Shown here in pieces: positions 17,135-26,800 of a stretch of 64,000 nucleotides of DNA; position 1 is the first letter of the stretch, and each line of letters starts with the position of its first letter. Source of the stretch: Natrinema salifodinae (GTDB taxonomy: Archaea > Halobacteriota > Halobacteria > Halobacteriales > Natrialbaceae); assembly GCF_900110455.1 (NCBI RefSeq), contig NZ_FOIS01000004.1, positions 248,001 through 312,000 on the forward strand, given 5' to 3'. Below the pieces are notes generated by a model. The model was given only the letters and a program-made list of their open reading frames with translations. It did not search any database and had not been told where the DNA came from. The position numbers and the translations under genes were made by a program.

Positions 17135-18391
17135 ATGGAATACCACGACTCAGAGAAGGCGAAGGAGGTCGCGGGTCGGGTCGAGTCGTTCATGGACGAG
17201 GTCGTGATCCCGCGGGAGCGGGAGGCGCTCCGGACCGGCGAGCCGATTTCGACGGCCGAGATCGCGGACCTCTGGGACCAGGCGAAGGAGCGCGACCTGT
17301 TCGCGCCGCAGGTTCCCGAGGAGTACGGCGGACAGGGGCTGGACTTCCGCGACATGCTGCCTTCCTTCGAGCAGGTCGGGCGGTCGCTGCTCGGCGCGCT
17401 GGCGATCCGCGCGAACGCACCCCAGGAGGGGAACATGCACACCCTGGAGATGGTCGGCACCGAGGAGCAGAAGGAGGAGTGGCTGCGTCCGCTCGTCCAG
17501 GGCGAGGTCTCCTCGGCGTTCGCGATGACCGAGCCAAAACAGGGCGGCGGCTCGGACCCCAAGATGCTCCAGAGCACGGCCGTCAAGGACGGCGACGAGT
17601 GGGTCATCAACGCCCACAAATGGTGGACCTCCGACGGACTCGACGCCGACTTCTATCTGGTGATGGCCCGGACCGATCTGGACGCCCACCCCTACGAAGG
17701 CACCTCGATCATCCTCGTTCCGCGGGACGCCGACGGCGTCGAGGTCGTCCGAAACATCCCCCACCTCGGCGGCCACGGCATCACCGAGCGCGAGGGCGGC
17801 CACGCCGAGGTGAAGTTCGACAACGTGCGCGTCCCCGTCGAGAACACGATCGGCGAGGAGAACGAGGGGTTCCGGATCGCCCAACTGCGCCTGGGCGGCG
17901 GTCGGCTCACCCACTGCATGCGTTACTCCGGGATGGCCCAGCGCTCGCTCGAGATCGCGAAGGCCTACCTCGGCGAGCGCGAGGCCTTCGGCTCGACGCT
18001 CGAGGAGAAACAGGCGCTGCGCCACCGGATCGCCGACGCGGAGACGCGCCTGCACGCCGCCCGGACGATGGTGCGGCACGCGGCCCGCGAACTCGACCGC
18101 AGCGACGCCCGCATCGAGGTCGCGATGGCGAAGATGTTCACGGCCAACGTCACCGACGACGTCATCGACCTGGCCGTGCAGTGTTGTGGCGGCAACGGCA
18201 TCGGGAAGGACCTCCCGCTCGCGCACTTCTACGAGAACGTCCGCGCCTTCCGGATCGTCGACGGGGCCGACGAGGTCCACCGCCGCACGATCGCCCGCTG
18301 GGCGTTCGAGGACGTCGACGAGCGCGAGATCGAGAACGCCCTACAGTTCGACGAGAACCTGCGCATCGACGCCCTCGATGACCGGGAGTGA
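17135..18391 (+). CDS. Acyl-CoA dehydrogenase, ACAD10/11-like
   Basis: 418 residues from the ATG at 17135 (MEYHDSEKAKEVAGRVESFM); an in-frame ATG at 17111 would add eight residues. TATA-like elements exist for both starts, but the shorter form matches family N-termini. FAD-contact motifs AFAMTEPKQGGGSDP and HKWWTSDGLDADF are present. The C-terminal motif is FRIVDGADEVHRRTIARWAF, so the YEGT Glu of classical acyl-CoA dehydrogenases is replaced by Asp-Gly-Ala-Asp, as in the ACAD10/11 group. Those enzymes act on unusual or long, branched acyl-CoAs. The MaoC gene follows 68 nt later. Confidence 0.86.
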   Translation: MEYHDSEKAKEVAGRVESFMDEVVIPREREALRTGEPISTAEIADLWDQAKERDLFAPQVPEEYGGQGLDFRDMLPSFEQVGRSLLGALAIRANAPQEGNMHTLEMVGTEEQKEEWLRPLVQGEVSSAFAMTEPKQGGGSDPKMLQSTAVKDGDEWVINAHKWWTSDGLDADFYLVMARTDLDAHPYEGTSIILVPRDADGVEVVRNIPHLGGHGITEREGGHAEVKFDNVRVPVENTIGEENEGFRIAQLRLGGGRLTHCMRYSGMAQRSLEIAKAYLGEREAFGSTLEEKQALRHRIADAETRLHAARTMVRHAARELDRSDARIEVAMAKMFTANVTDDVIDLAVQCCGGNGIGKDLPLAHFYENVRAFRIVDGADEVHRRTIARWAFEDVDEREIENALQFDENLRIDALDDRE

Positions 18392-18459
18392 TCGCGCTGT
18401 GAGTGTGAGCGAGACCGAGAGCGAACGAATTCGATCGGCCGTCACCGCGGAGGGCCGCG

Positions 18460-19536
18460 ATGCCGCGTAAGTCGCTCGCGGCCCTCGAAGCGATGGTCGG
18501 TGACACCCGGATCACTGTCGCGGACTTCCGGATCGAACCGGGCAAGGTTGCAGAGTTCGCGCGGGCGATCACCGCCGACGACCCGCTCTTCCGCGACCAG
18601 GCGACGGCCGCGAAACGGGGGTACGACCGCGTGCCCGCACCGCCGACCTACACGCAGGTCGGCCGGTTCCCGCGGTACACGCCGGACGGGATCGAGGGAT
18701 ACGGCTTCGATCTCGGCTTTCGCTCGGAGTACGTGCTCCACGGCGAGCAGCGCTACGAGTTCGAACGGCCGGTCTTCGTCGGCGACGTCCTCGAAGGAAC
18801 GACCAGGCTGGCGGACGTATTCCAGCGGGAGGGCGGCCGGGCGGGGACGATGACGTTCGCCGTCCTCGAGACGGAGTATCGAGATCAGGACGGCGACCTC
18901 GTGCTCACCGACCGGTCGACCGCGATCGAGACATCGGGTGCGGTCGACGACGGGGAGAGCGACGACGCCGACACGGAGCGCGGTGCGGACGGCGAATCGC
19001 CGAGCAACGGCGGCAGCGACAGCGACACTGACGCTAATACCACCGACGCGACCGCGTCGAACGGAGGAACCGACGCCCTCGACACCGCGCTCGGTGCTTC
19101 GTCGCCCGGCGCGGGCGACCGTGAGCGAGTCCGCGACGTCGAAGCCCTCGCGGTCGGCGATCCCGGGCCGACCATCGTCGTCGAGGACGTCGAACGGCAG
19201 GACTTCGTCACGTACGCCGGCGCCAGCGGCGATTTCAACCCGATTCACTACGACGAGCCGTACGCGACCGCGGCCGGCAACGAGAGCGTTTTCGGTCAGG
19301 GGATGTTCACCGCCGGCATCGCGTCCAGGGTCGTCACGAACTGGTTCGAACTCGCGGACGTCTCGGCGTTCGGCGTCCGATTTCAGTCGCGAGTCTTCCC
19401 CGGGGACACCGTCGTCGCCACCGGCGAAATCGTCGCGATCGATCGAGACGCAGGAACGGCAAAAGCGGACCTCCGAGCGACCACGGGCGACGGCGCGGTC
19501 CTGCTCACCGGTTCGGCGACGGTCGATCTCGGCTGA
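18460..19536 (+). CDS. Double-hotdog MaoC-family enoyl-CoA hydratase
   Basis: 358 residues. The N-terminal hotdog (about 25-165) is a FAS1-type dehydratase domain: VPAPPTYTQVGRFPRYTPDG and EYVLHGEQRYEFERPVFVGD. The C-terminal MaoC domain (about 225-358) has the hydratase motif near Asp258-His263, YAGASGDFNPIHYDEPYA, and VFGQGMFTAGIASRV. Between them is a low-complexity linker of about 60 residues rich in Asp, Ser, Gly and Thr (about 168-222). It should hydrate trans-2-enoyl-CoA. It lies just downstream of an acyl-CoA dehydrogenase, consistent with consecutive beta-oxidation steps. Confidence 0.88.
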   Translation: MPRKSLAALEAMVGDTRITVADFRIEPGKVAEFARAITADDPLFRDQATAAKRGYDRVPAPPTYTQVGRFPRYTPDGIEGYGFDLGFRSEYVLHGEQRYEFERPVFVGDVLEGTTRLADVFQREGGRAGTMTFAVLETEYRDQDGDLVLTDRSTAIETSGAVDDGESDDADTERGADGESPSNGGSDSDTDANTTDATASNGGTDALDTALGASSPGAGDRERVRDVEALAVGDPGPTIVVEDVERQDFVTYAGASGDFNPIHYDEPYATAAGNESVFGQGMFTAGIASRVVTNWFELADVSAFGVRFQSRVFPGDTVVATGEIVAIDRDAGTAKADLRATTGDGAVLLTGSATVDLG

Positions 19537-19575
19537 TCGTCTCCCCCCGGTTGTTTCCCCGACCGCGCGACCTGG

Positions 19576-20949
19576 TCAGTCCGAGACCTCCGCGCGCTTG
19601 GCCATCATCGCCGCCGCCGTCTCCGCCCAGTCGCCCCACGCAAATCCCACCGCGACGACAAGCGTCCACCAGGCGTAGGTCAGCACGATCCCGGCGTAGA
19701 CGCCAGGCAGGCCGTACCCGAGCGTGACCCCGGCGAGGTACGCGAAGCCGAGCATGAACCCGAAGGTGCCGGTAAACCGGGCGTAGAAGGGCGTGCGCGT
19801 GTCGCTGGCCCCGCGGAGACTGCCCGAAATTGGGAAGAAAAGACCGAAGAACACCATCGAGACGCCGAAGACGCGGGCGAAGTCGACGGCGTACGCGAGC
19901 GTGGCCGCGTCGCTCGTGAACAGCCGCGCAATCGGCATCGCGCCGACGACCAGGCCGAGGCCGGCCAGCGAGAGCGTCGCGACGCTGAGTGCCGCGATGG
20001 CCAGGCCGGCAAAGCGCGCGTCGTCGGGCCGGCCGTCGCCGAGGGTCTGGCCGACGATCACGCTGGCGGCGACGTTGAAGGAGCGGTACAGCGGACCGGC
20101 GAACTGCTGGTAGATGCGCCGGCCGATGTGGTAGGCCGCCGTCACCTCGGTACCGAAGGTCAACAGGAGGGCGTTGAAGGGGAAGTTCGCGAGCGAGGTG
20201 CTCATTCCCTCGGCGAAGTTCGGCAGGCTCACGGCAACGAGCTGGCGCGTGATCGTGAGGCTGCGCGGCCGCGCGAACGCCAGGCCGGTCCGCTCGCTCG
20301 CGATCGCGGCCGTCATCGCGACGGCTTCGACCGTCCGGCTGACCGCCGTCGCCAGGCCGACGCCGACGATGCCCAGATCCGGGAGGGGGCCGACCCCGAG
20401 GCCCAGACCGACTGTCGCCGCGATGTTGATCGCGTTCGCGAGGCCGTTGACGACCATCGGCGTGCGCGTATCGCCGGTGCCCTGCAGCGACCGCGCGCCG
20501 ACGAGCCCGACGATGCGCATCGGCGCGGCGGCGAAGACGAGCGCGAGGTAGCGCCCGGCCATCTCGACGACCGCGGGCTCGGCCCCGAGCAGGGCGATCA
20601 GCGGCTCCGAGATCGCCAGGCCGGCGACCACGAGCGGGACGCCCGCGAGAAAACCGATGAGAAACGCCTGCGTGATCGCCCGATCGCGAGTCGTCTCCGC
20701 GCCCCGGCCGGTGTCCTGACTCGAGAGGGCGATCGCGCCGGTCCCGAGCCCGAGGCCGATCCGCAACGGGAGTTGCGCGTAGAGGTCCGCCAGGCCGACC
20801 GCGGCGACGGCCGCCGGCGAGAAGAGGCCGGTAACGATCACGTCGACCGTCCGCATCAGCGTGTTGAACGTCTGCTGGATGGCGATCGGCCAGGAGAGCG
20901 AGAACGTCCGTCGCCACACGCGTCGCACGCGCTCGCTGCGGTCGGCCAT
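19576..20949 (-). CDS. MATE-family multidrug/sodium exporter
   Basis: 457 residues from the ATG at 20949 (MADRSERVRRVWRRTFSLSW). About twelve membrane helices in two related halves. Typical MATE features are WPIAIQQTFNTLMRTVDVIV in helix 1, ARSLQGTGDTRTPMVVNGLA in the first half and ISGSLRGASDTRTPFYARF in the second, the two GxGDTRTP-like repeats that mark the halves. It should expel cationic compounds in exchange for Na+ or H+. Divergent from the SDR gene at 21127. The frame runs on upstream of 20949 but that part lacks membrane segments and is not part of the gene. Confidence 0.9.
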   Translation of the reverse strand: MADRSERVRRVWRRTFSLSWPIAIQQTFNTLMRTVDVIVTGLFSPAAVAAVGLADLYAQLPLRIGLGLGTGAIALSSQDTGRGAETTRDRAITQAFLIGFLAGVPLVVAGLAISEPLIALLGAEPAVVEMAGRYLALVFAAAPMRIVGLVGARSLQGTGDTRTPMVVNGLANAINIAATVGLGLGVGPLPDLGIVGVGLATAVSRTVEAVAMTAAIASERTGLAFARPRSLTITRQLVAVSLPNFAEGMSTSLANFPFNALLLTFGTEVTAAYHIGRRIYQQFAGPLYRSFNVAASVIVGQTLGDGRPDDARFAGLAIAALSVATLSLAGLGLVVGAMPIARLFTSDAATLAYAVDFARVFGVSMVFFGLFFPISGSLRGASDTRTPFYARFTGTFGFMLGFAYLAGVTLGYGLPGVYAGIVLTYAWWTLVVAVGFAWGDWAETAAAMMAKRAEVSD

Positions 20950-21095
20950 ACATCGTTTCGAAGCGCCGGCCGCCGGATTACGGTGTCGGTCCTGGCGGGG
21001 AGCGGCGGCTTCGAGAAGGTGTATCGTTACCAGTGTTCGTATTTGATCGCGATTTCGGAAACGATAGATCAGTTTCCCCGTAAAACTATGAACGA

Positions 21096-21102
21096 ATTTA
21101 TG
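21096..21102 (+). promoter_or_regulatory. TATA-like element of the SDR gene at 21127
   Basis: ATTTATG is centred 28 nt before the ATG at 21127 in an otherwise GC-rich sequence, the spacing expected for a leaderless haloarchaeal transcript. Confidence 0.5.
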
Positions 21103-21126
21103 TAGCAGTCGCTCGATACGTGAGCC

Positions 21127-21885
21127 ATGCGACTCGAAGGGAAGACGGTAGTCATCACCGGTGCGGCGGCGGGAATCGGGCGGTCGACGGCCGAACGCTG
21201 CGCCGAGGAAGGGGCGCACGTCATCGTCACGGACGTCGACGTCGAGGGCGGCCAGGCGGTCGCCGAGGCGATCGAGGCAGACGGCGGCCAGGCGACGTTC
21301 CACGAACTCGACGTCACCGACAGCGACGAGTTCCACGCGGTCGTCGACGCAGTCGCCGACGCGCACGGGCTGGACGTGCTGGTCAACAACGCCGGGACCG
21401 GACACCCGGGCGGCGCGCTGGAGACCCTCGACGACGATATTCGAGACTTCGTCATCGACGTCAACATCAAGGGCGTCTGGAACGGCTGTCACGCGGCGCT
21501 CCCGCATCTGAAAGAACAGGGCCACGGCGCCATCGTCAACGTCGGCTCGCTGGCGAGCATCCTCGGGCTGCCGAAGCAGGCGGCCTACTCGATGAGCAAG
21601 GGCGCGGTCCTGAACATGACCAAGGCCGTCGCCGCCGAGGCCGGTCCTCACGGCGTCCGCGCGAACGCGGTCTGTCCCGGCTTCACCGAGACCTCGCTGC
21701 TCGACCAGTACCTCGAGAGTCAGGACGACCCCGAGAAGGCCCGCGAGCAGATGATCCGACAGTACCCGCTCAAGCGCCTGGCCGAACCGGAGGAGATCGC
21801 GGACTCGATCCTCTTCCTGGCCAGCGAGGAGTCCTCGTTCGTCAACGGCCACGGCCTGGTCGTCGACGGCGGATTCTCGGCCTGA
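21127..21885 (+). CDS. Short-chain dehydrogenase/reductase, FabG-like
   Basis: 252 residues of the classical SDR type. Cofactor motif TGAAAGIG spans residues 11-18, NNAG is near residue 87, catalytic Ser is near 141 in IVNVGSLASI, and Tyr154/Lys158 lie in AAYSMSKGAVLNM. The C-terminus has the usual ASEESSFVNGHGLVVDGGFS. An acidic residue (Asp38/Asp40) at the end of strand 2 favours NAD over NADP. It reduces or oxidises a keto/hydroxy substrate, possibly 3-oxoacyl-CoA; the surrounding acyl-CoA genes fit but do not prove this. Confidence 0.9.
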   Translation: MRLEGKTVVITGAAAGIGRSTAERCAEEGAHVIVTDVDVEGGQAVAEAIEADGGQATFHELDVTDSDEFHAVVDAVADAHGLDVLVNNAGTGHPGGALETLDDDIRDFVIDVNIKGVWNGCHAALPHLKEQGHGAIVNVGSLASILGLPKQAAYSMSKGAVLNMTKAVAAEAGPHGVRANAVCPGFTETSLLDQYLESQDDPEKAREQMIRQYPLKRLAEPEEIADSILFLASEESSFVNGHGLVVDGGFSA

Positions 21886-21925
21886 ATCGTCGGCTCCACA
21901 GCGATTCTCCGTCTCAGTCAGCGCT

Positions 21926-22945
21926 TCACTCCTCGCGAACCAGCGCCACGCTCGCGAGTTGGTCGCCGGCCGTGACGGTCGCCTCGCGGGTAAGCGCGTA
22001 GAGCACGCCGTCGCGGTCCGCCCGGGCCTCGTGGAGCGGGTCGTACGTCGTCGGGTGATGGACCGTCCCGATCGGGTCGCCCTCCGCAATGGAGTCCCCG
22101 ACCGCGATCGAAGGATTCGGCCGGAAGAGTCCGGCGTCGTCGGCGGAGACCTGGCCGAGGTGGTTGCGCGCGACGACCTGGTCGCGCTCGGGGGCGTCGC
22201 CGGGGAGGAGATCGAGGTACCGGCAGACGTCGAGCAGCCCGTCGACGCCGTCTTCGACGGCGTCTTCGAGGATCTGCTTGTTGTGCGAGAGTTCGGGCGT
22301 GATCGAGGGGATCCCCTCGTCGGCGGCGGCGACCCGGAGCTTCCCCGCGAAGCCGCGCCGGTGCCACTCCTCGGGGGCGTCCTCGTCCGCCTGTTCGGAC
22401 AGTAGGAGGTCGGTCCCGAAGGCCTCGCCCAGTTCGCGAGAGCGGCGATCCCCCTCCCGGTAGACGACGTGCGGGAGCATGTCGGGACTCCCCGTGTGGA
22501 GGTCGACGACCGCGTCGGCGGTCGCGACGTACTCCCAGAGGCGCGCGGCCATCCGCTGGTGGAGGCTGCCGTCCGCGTCGCCCGGCCAGACGCGGTTCAT
22601 GTTGGGATTGACGCTGTCGAGTTGCTCCGGCGTCGTGTAGGAGACCCGATCGAACGTCAACGGGTTCGCGACGGGGACGGCGATCACGGTCCCCGACAGC
22701 GAATCGAGCGGGAGCCGTTCGTGGAACCGCCGGAGGACCTCCGTGCCGTTGACCTCGCGGCCGTGCTGGGCCGCCTGGACGTACAGCGTCGGCGCCGCTC
22801 CGGACCCGGAAGCGGACCCGGCCGCGGAATCGGATGCCGATTCCGACTCGCTCCCGCGGTAGGTGTGGACCGTCGTCGTCAGTTCGACGCCCGACGGTAA
22901 CCGCGCGAGGGTCACCCGGTCGGCCGTGTGCGTGCCGTCGGTCAT
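21926..22945 (-). CDS. Succinylglutamate desuccinylase/aspartoacylase-family zinc hydrolase
   Basis: 339 residues from the ATG at 22945 (MTDGTHTADRVTLARLPSGV). Zinc ligands of the M14-like AstE/AspA family are visible: His61 and Glu64 in AAQHGREVNG and His150 in VVDLHTGS. Two further marks are NPNMNRVWPG and the C-terminal beta domain (FRPNPSIAVGDSIAEGD) seen in prokaryotic deacylases of this group. A Ser/Glu/Ala/Gly linker (about 31-51) interrupts the first strands. It removes an acyl group from an N-acyl amine or amino acid; the substrate is unknown. Confidence 0.85.
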   Translation of the reverse strand: MTDGTHTADRVTLARLPSGVELTTTVHTYRGSESESASDSAAGSASGSGAAPTLYVQAAQHGREVNGTEVLRRFHERLPLDSLSGTVIAVPVANPLTFDRVSYTTPEQLDSVNPNMNRVWPGDADGSLHQRMAARLWEYVATADAVVDLHTGSPDMLPHVVYREGDRRSRELGEAFGTDLLLSEQADEDAPEEWHRRGFAGKLRVAAADEGIPSITPELSHNKQILEDAVEDGVDGLLDVCRYLDLLPGDAPERDQVVARNHLGQVSADDAGLFRPNPSIAVGDSIAEGDPIGTVHHPTTYDPLHEARADRDGVLYALTREATVTAGDQLASVALVREE

Positions 22946-23112
22946 AGACGCTGCTTTCACGGCCGGCGGTATGTACCTGCGGCCGTCCATCGCCCGTCGG
23001 AACCGTCGCGCCAGGCGATCCCTCGGTCGAGACGATCACGACGATGGCGGACGGCTGGGGACCACGTCCCGAGACCACTAGGGTTTTCACGCGTCCCGCC
23101 GTCCCGGCGGAT

Positions 23113-23628
23113 ATGGGAGACGTTACTGCCACCCTACACACCACCGAAGGGGACATCGAGGTCGAACTCTACGACGAACGCGCGCCGCGGACCGTCGAGA
23201 ACTTCGTCGGCCTGGCGACCGGCGAGCGGACCTGGACCGACCCCGAGTCGGGCGAGGAGGTCGAGGGCGAGCCGCTGTACGACGACGTCGCCTTCCACCG
23301 CATCATCGAGGGCTTCATGATCCAGGGCGGCGACCCGACCGAGACCGGCCGCGGCGGCCCCGGCTACCAGTTCGACGACGAGTTCCACGACGAACTGGGC
23401 CACGACGACGAGGGGATCCTGAGCATGGCGAACTCCGGCCCGAACACGAACGGCTCGCAGTTCTTCATCACGCTGGACGCCCAGCCCCACCTCGACGGGC
23501 GCCACTCCGTCTTCGGCGAGGTCACTGACGGCATGGACGTCGTCCGCGAGATCGGTAACGTCGAGACGGACGCCAACGACCAGCCGACCGAGCGCGTCGC
23601 GCTCGAGTCCGTGACCGTCCACGAATAA
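23113..23628 (+). CDS. Cyclophilin-type peptidyl-prolyl cis-trans isomerase
   Basis: 171 residues from the ATG at 23113 (MGDVTATLHTTEGDIEVELY). Active-site and binding residues of single-domain cyclophilins are present: VAFHRIIEGFMIQGGDPT (Arg and Phe), GILSMANSGPNTNGSQFFIT and HLDGRHSVFGEV. The acidic inserts are usual for halophiles. It acts as a cytosolic foldase. An in-frame ATG at 23044 exists but the added residues are unrelated to the fold. Confidence 0.95.
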   Translation: MGDVTATLHTTEGDIEVELYDERAPRTVENFVGLATGERTWTDPESGEEVEGEPLYDDVAFHRIIEGFMIQGGDPTETGRGGPGYQFDDEFHDELGHDDEGILSMANSGPNTNGSQFFITLDAQPHLDGRHSVFGEVTDGMDVVREIGNVETDANDQPTERVALESVTVHE

Positions 23629-23803
23629 GGTTGCGGCGAGGACGGACGATCGACGCGAACCGCCGACTCGACTGAGGATCCGAACCACGGATTCGGTCGG
23701 CGACCTGCTCGGCCCGAACCGATTCGGGCCGCGACCGCGAGTCGGAGCGACGTGACGTGCGGACGGAGATGTTTTACGGCCAGCGCTGTACTAGCGGCGT
23801 AGA

Positions 23804-26800
23804 ATGGGAGCGTCTTCGCCCACCGACGTGGACCTCCAACGGCGAGTTCGGCGCCAGGAGGTCGTTACCGAACTGAGCCAGCAGGCGCTGGCCACGGCCG
23901 ATCTCGAGCAGTTATTCTCCGACGCGACGGCGGCCATCGCCGAGACGATCGGTGCCGATTACTGTGGCGTTTTCGAGTTACTACCCGAAGGGGACGAAGG
24001 AGTCCTCGAACAAGGTGTCGGTTGGGGCAGCGATCGCGTCGGGTCGGCGTCAGTTCGGATGAACCGTGACTCGCAGCCGGGATATTCCCTTTACGCTGCA
24101 GAACCGATCGTCGTCGACGACCTGACGGCCGACGAGCGGGTCGCCGGTTCCGCCCTTCTCAGAGAGCACGACGTCAGCAGCGCCGTCGGTGTCCGTATTT
24201 ACCCGAACGACGTGGACGCCGACGGCGACGGGCCGTGGGGCGTCGTCGGCGCGTACGCAACCGATCGACGGGCGTTCACCGACGCCGACGCGGACTTCGT
24301 CGAGCGGGTCGCAGGCGTCCTCGAGTCGGCCGTCGAGAACCGGCGCTCGAAACGCGAACTCGAAGCGGTGTACGACCGCATCTCGGACGGCTTCTACGCC
24401 ATCGGCGAGGAGTGGCAGTTCAGCTATCTCAACGACCACGCCCACGAACTCATCAACCCGGACGGGCGGGAGTTGGTCGGCGAGAACGTTTGGGAGGCCT
24501 TCCCCGAAGCGCTCGATCGGGACTTCAAACCGAAGTACGAGTGCGCGATGTACGAACAGGAGCCCGTCTCGTTCGAGGAGTACTACCCCGAGCCGTTAGC
24601 CGCCTGGTTCGAGGTGCGGGCGTATCCCTCGGAGACGGGGCTGTCGGTCTACTTCCGCGATATCACCGAGCGGAAGGAGCGCGAGCACGAACTCGAGCGC
24701 CAGACCCGCCGGTTCGAAGCGATCTTCGAGGATCCGAACATCCTCGTCGGCCTGTTGGAGCGGGACGGCACGGTGCTCGATATCAACGGCACGGCGATGG
24801 AGTACATCGACGCCGATCTCGACGCGGTAATTGGCGAGCCGTTCTGGGAGACGCCCTGGTGGGGGGAGGGAGCGGACGCCGACGGAGAGCGCGCCGCGGC
24901 GGACGACCGCGATCGCCGCGAAATCGCCGGTAACAAGTCCGACGTGAGGGAGTGGACCGAGCGCGCGGCGACCGGCGAGTACGTCGAGTTCGAGGCCGAC
25001 CTCACCAGGCCGGACGGGAACCGGTACACGTTAAACGGCGTCTTCCGGCCGGTCACGAACGACGACGGCGACGTCGTCTCGATCATCGTCTCCGATCGCG
25101 ACGTCACCGCACGCAAGGAACGCGAACGGCAACTCGAGGAGTCGGAGCAGCGCTATCGGACGCTGGTCGAACACTTCCCGAACGGGGCCGTCGCTCTCGT
25201 CGACGAGGACCTGTGTTATCGGACCGTCGGCGGCAATCCGATGGACGTGGCCGACGTCACGGCCGCGCAAGCGGAAGGGAAGCCGGTCCGAGAGGCGTTG
25301 CCGTCGGTCCTCGCCGACGCGCTCGTTCCGCGCTACGAGGACGCACTCGACGGGGAGGCCGGCTCGTTCGAGATCGAACTCGACGGCGGGATCTTCCGGT
25401 TCCAGGTCGTGCCGGTCCGCGACGAGGACGGTGACGTCTTCGCCGCGCTGGGTATGTCCCAGAACATCACCGAGCAGAAAGAGCGCGAGCGCGACCTTCA
25501 GCAGTACGAGCGCATTCTGGAGACGATCGACGACGGCGTCTACGTCCTCGACGGGGACAGTCGCTTCCGTACGGTCAACGAGGCGTTCACCAACGTGCTG
25601 GGTCGCGACCGGGACGAGATCGTAGGCGAACACGCGTCGACCGTCTTCACCGCGGAGAAGGTCGACCGCGCGGAGCGGCTTCAGCGCGAGATGGTCGAGG
25701 GGGGAGCCGACATCGCGGAGTTAGAAGAGCACGTCAAGGCCGCCGACGGAGAGGTTCCGGTCGTGACGCGGTTCTCCCTCTTCGAGACCGACGGCGAACT
25801 CGGCCGCGTCGGCGTCGTCCGCGACGTCACCGCGCGCAAGGACCGCGAACGGCAACTCGAGGAGAGCGAACAGCGGTACCGGGCGCTCGCGGAGTACTTC
25901 CCGAACGGACTCGTGACGCTATTCGACCGCGATCTCCGGTACGAGCTGGCGGCGGGCCAGGGATTCGATCGAATCCCCGTCGAACCCGAGGATCTCGAAG
26001 GAAAGCTGGTCAGCGAGGTCTGGCCCGACGAGACCGTCGCCGAACTCGGGCCGGCGTTCGAGGCCGCCCTGAACGGAGAAGAACGCTCGATCGAACTCGA
26101 GTACGCCGACCGCGAATGGGTCATCCATGCCGTTCCGATCACCGACGAGCGCGGCGCAGTGTTCGCCGGGATGACGATGGCACAGGACATCACCGAGCAG
26201 AAAGAGCGCGAGCGCTATCTGGAAGACGCCAAGTCCCGGCTCGAAGCGGCGACCGAGGCCGGTGCGGTCGGGACCTGGGAGTGGGACATCCAGACCGACG
26301 AGATGGTCGTCGGCCCGTCGTTCGCCAGGACGTTCGGGATCGACCCGGGCGCGGCCCGCGAGGGCGTCTCGCTCGATCGGTTCATCGCGGCCATCCACCA
26401 GGACGACCGCGCTCGTGTCGAAGCGGAGATCGAGGACGCCATCGAAACCTGCGGCGAGTACGAGTCGGAGTACCGCGTCTGGAACGCCGACGGCGAACTC
26501 CGATGGGTCGTGGCCCGCGGTCGGGTCGAGTGCGACGGCGACGGCACGGCGGTCCGATTCCCTGGCGCGCTCACAGACATCACAGAGCGAAAACGCGCCG
26601 AATTACGGCTTCAGCGGACCAACGAGCAACTGGAGACGCTGTTCGAGGTCCTCCCCGTCGGCGTCGTCGTCGCCGACGCCGACGGCCGACTCATTCAGGC
26701 CAACGACACCGCCAGGGAGATCTGGGGCGGGGACGTATTCGACGCCGAGTCCATCGCGGAGTACGAGCGGTACCCGGTTCGATGGGCCGACTCCGGCGAG

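Noticed and set aside
19505-20953. 482-codon minus-strand frame overlapping the MATE gene
   Set aside because: Shadow of the MATE gene in a shifted frame. The MATE helices and paired GDTRTP motifs lie in the frame 19576-20949.
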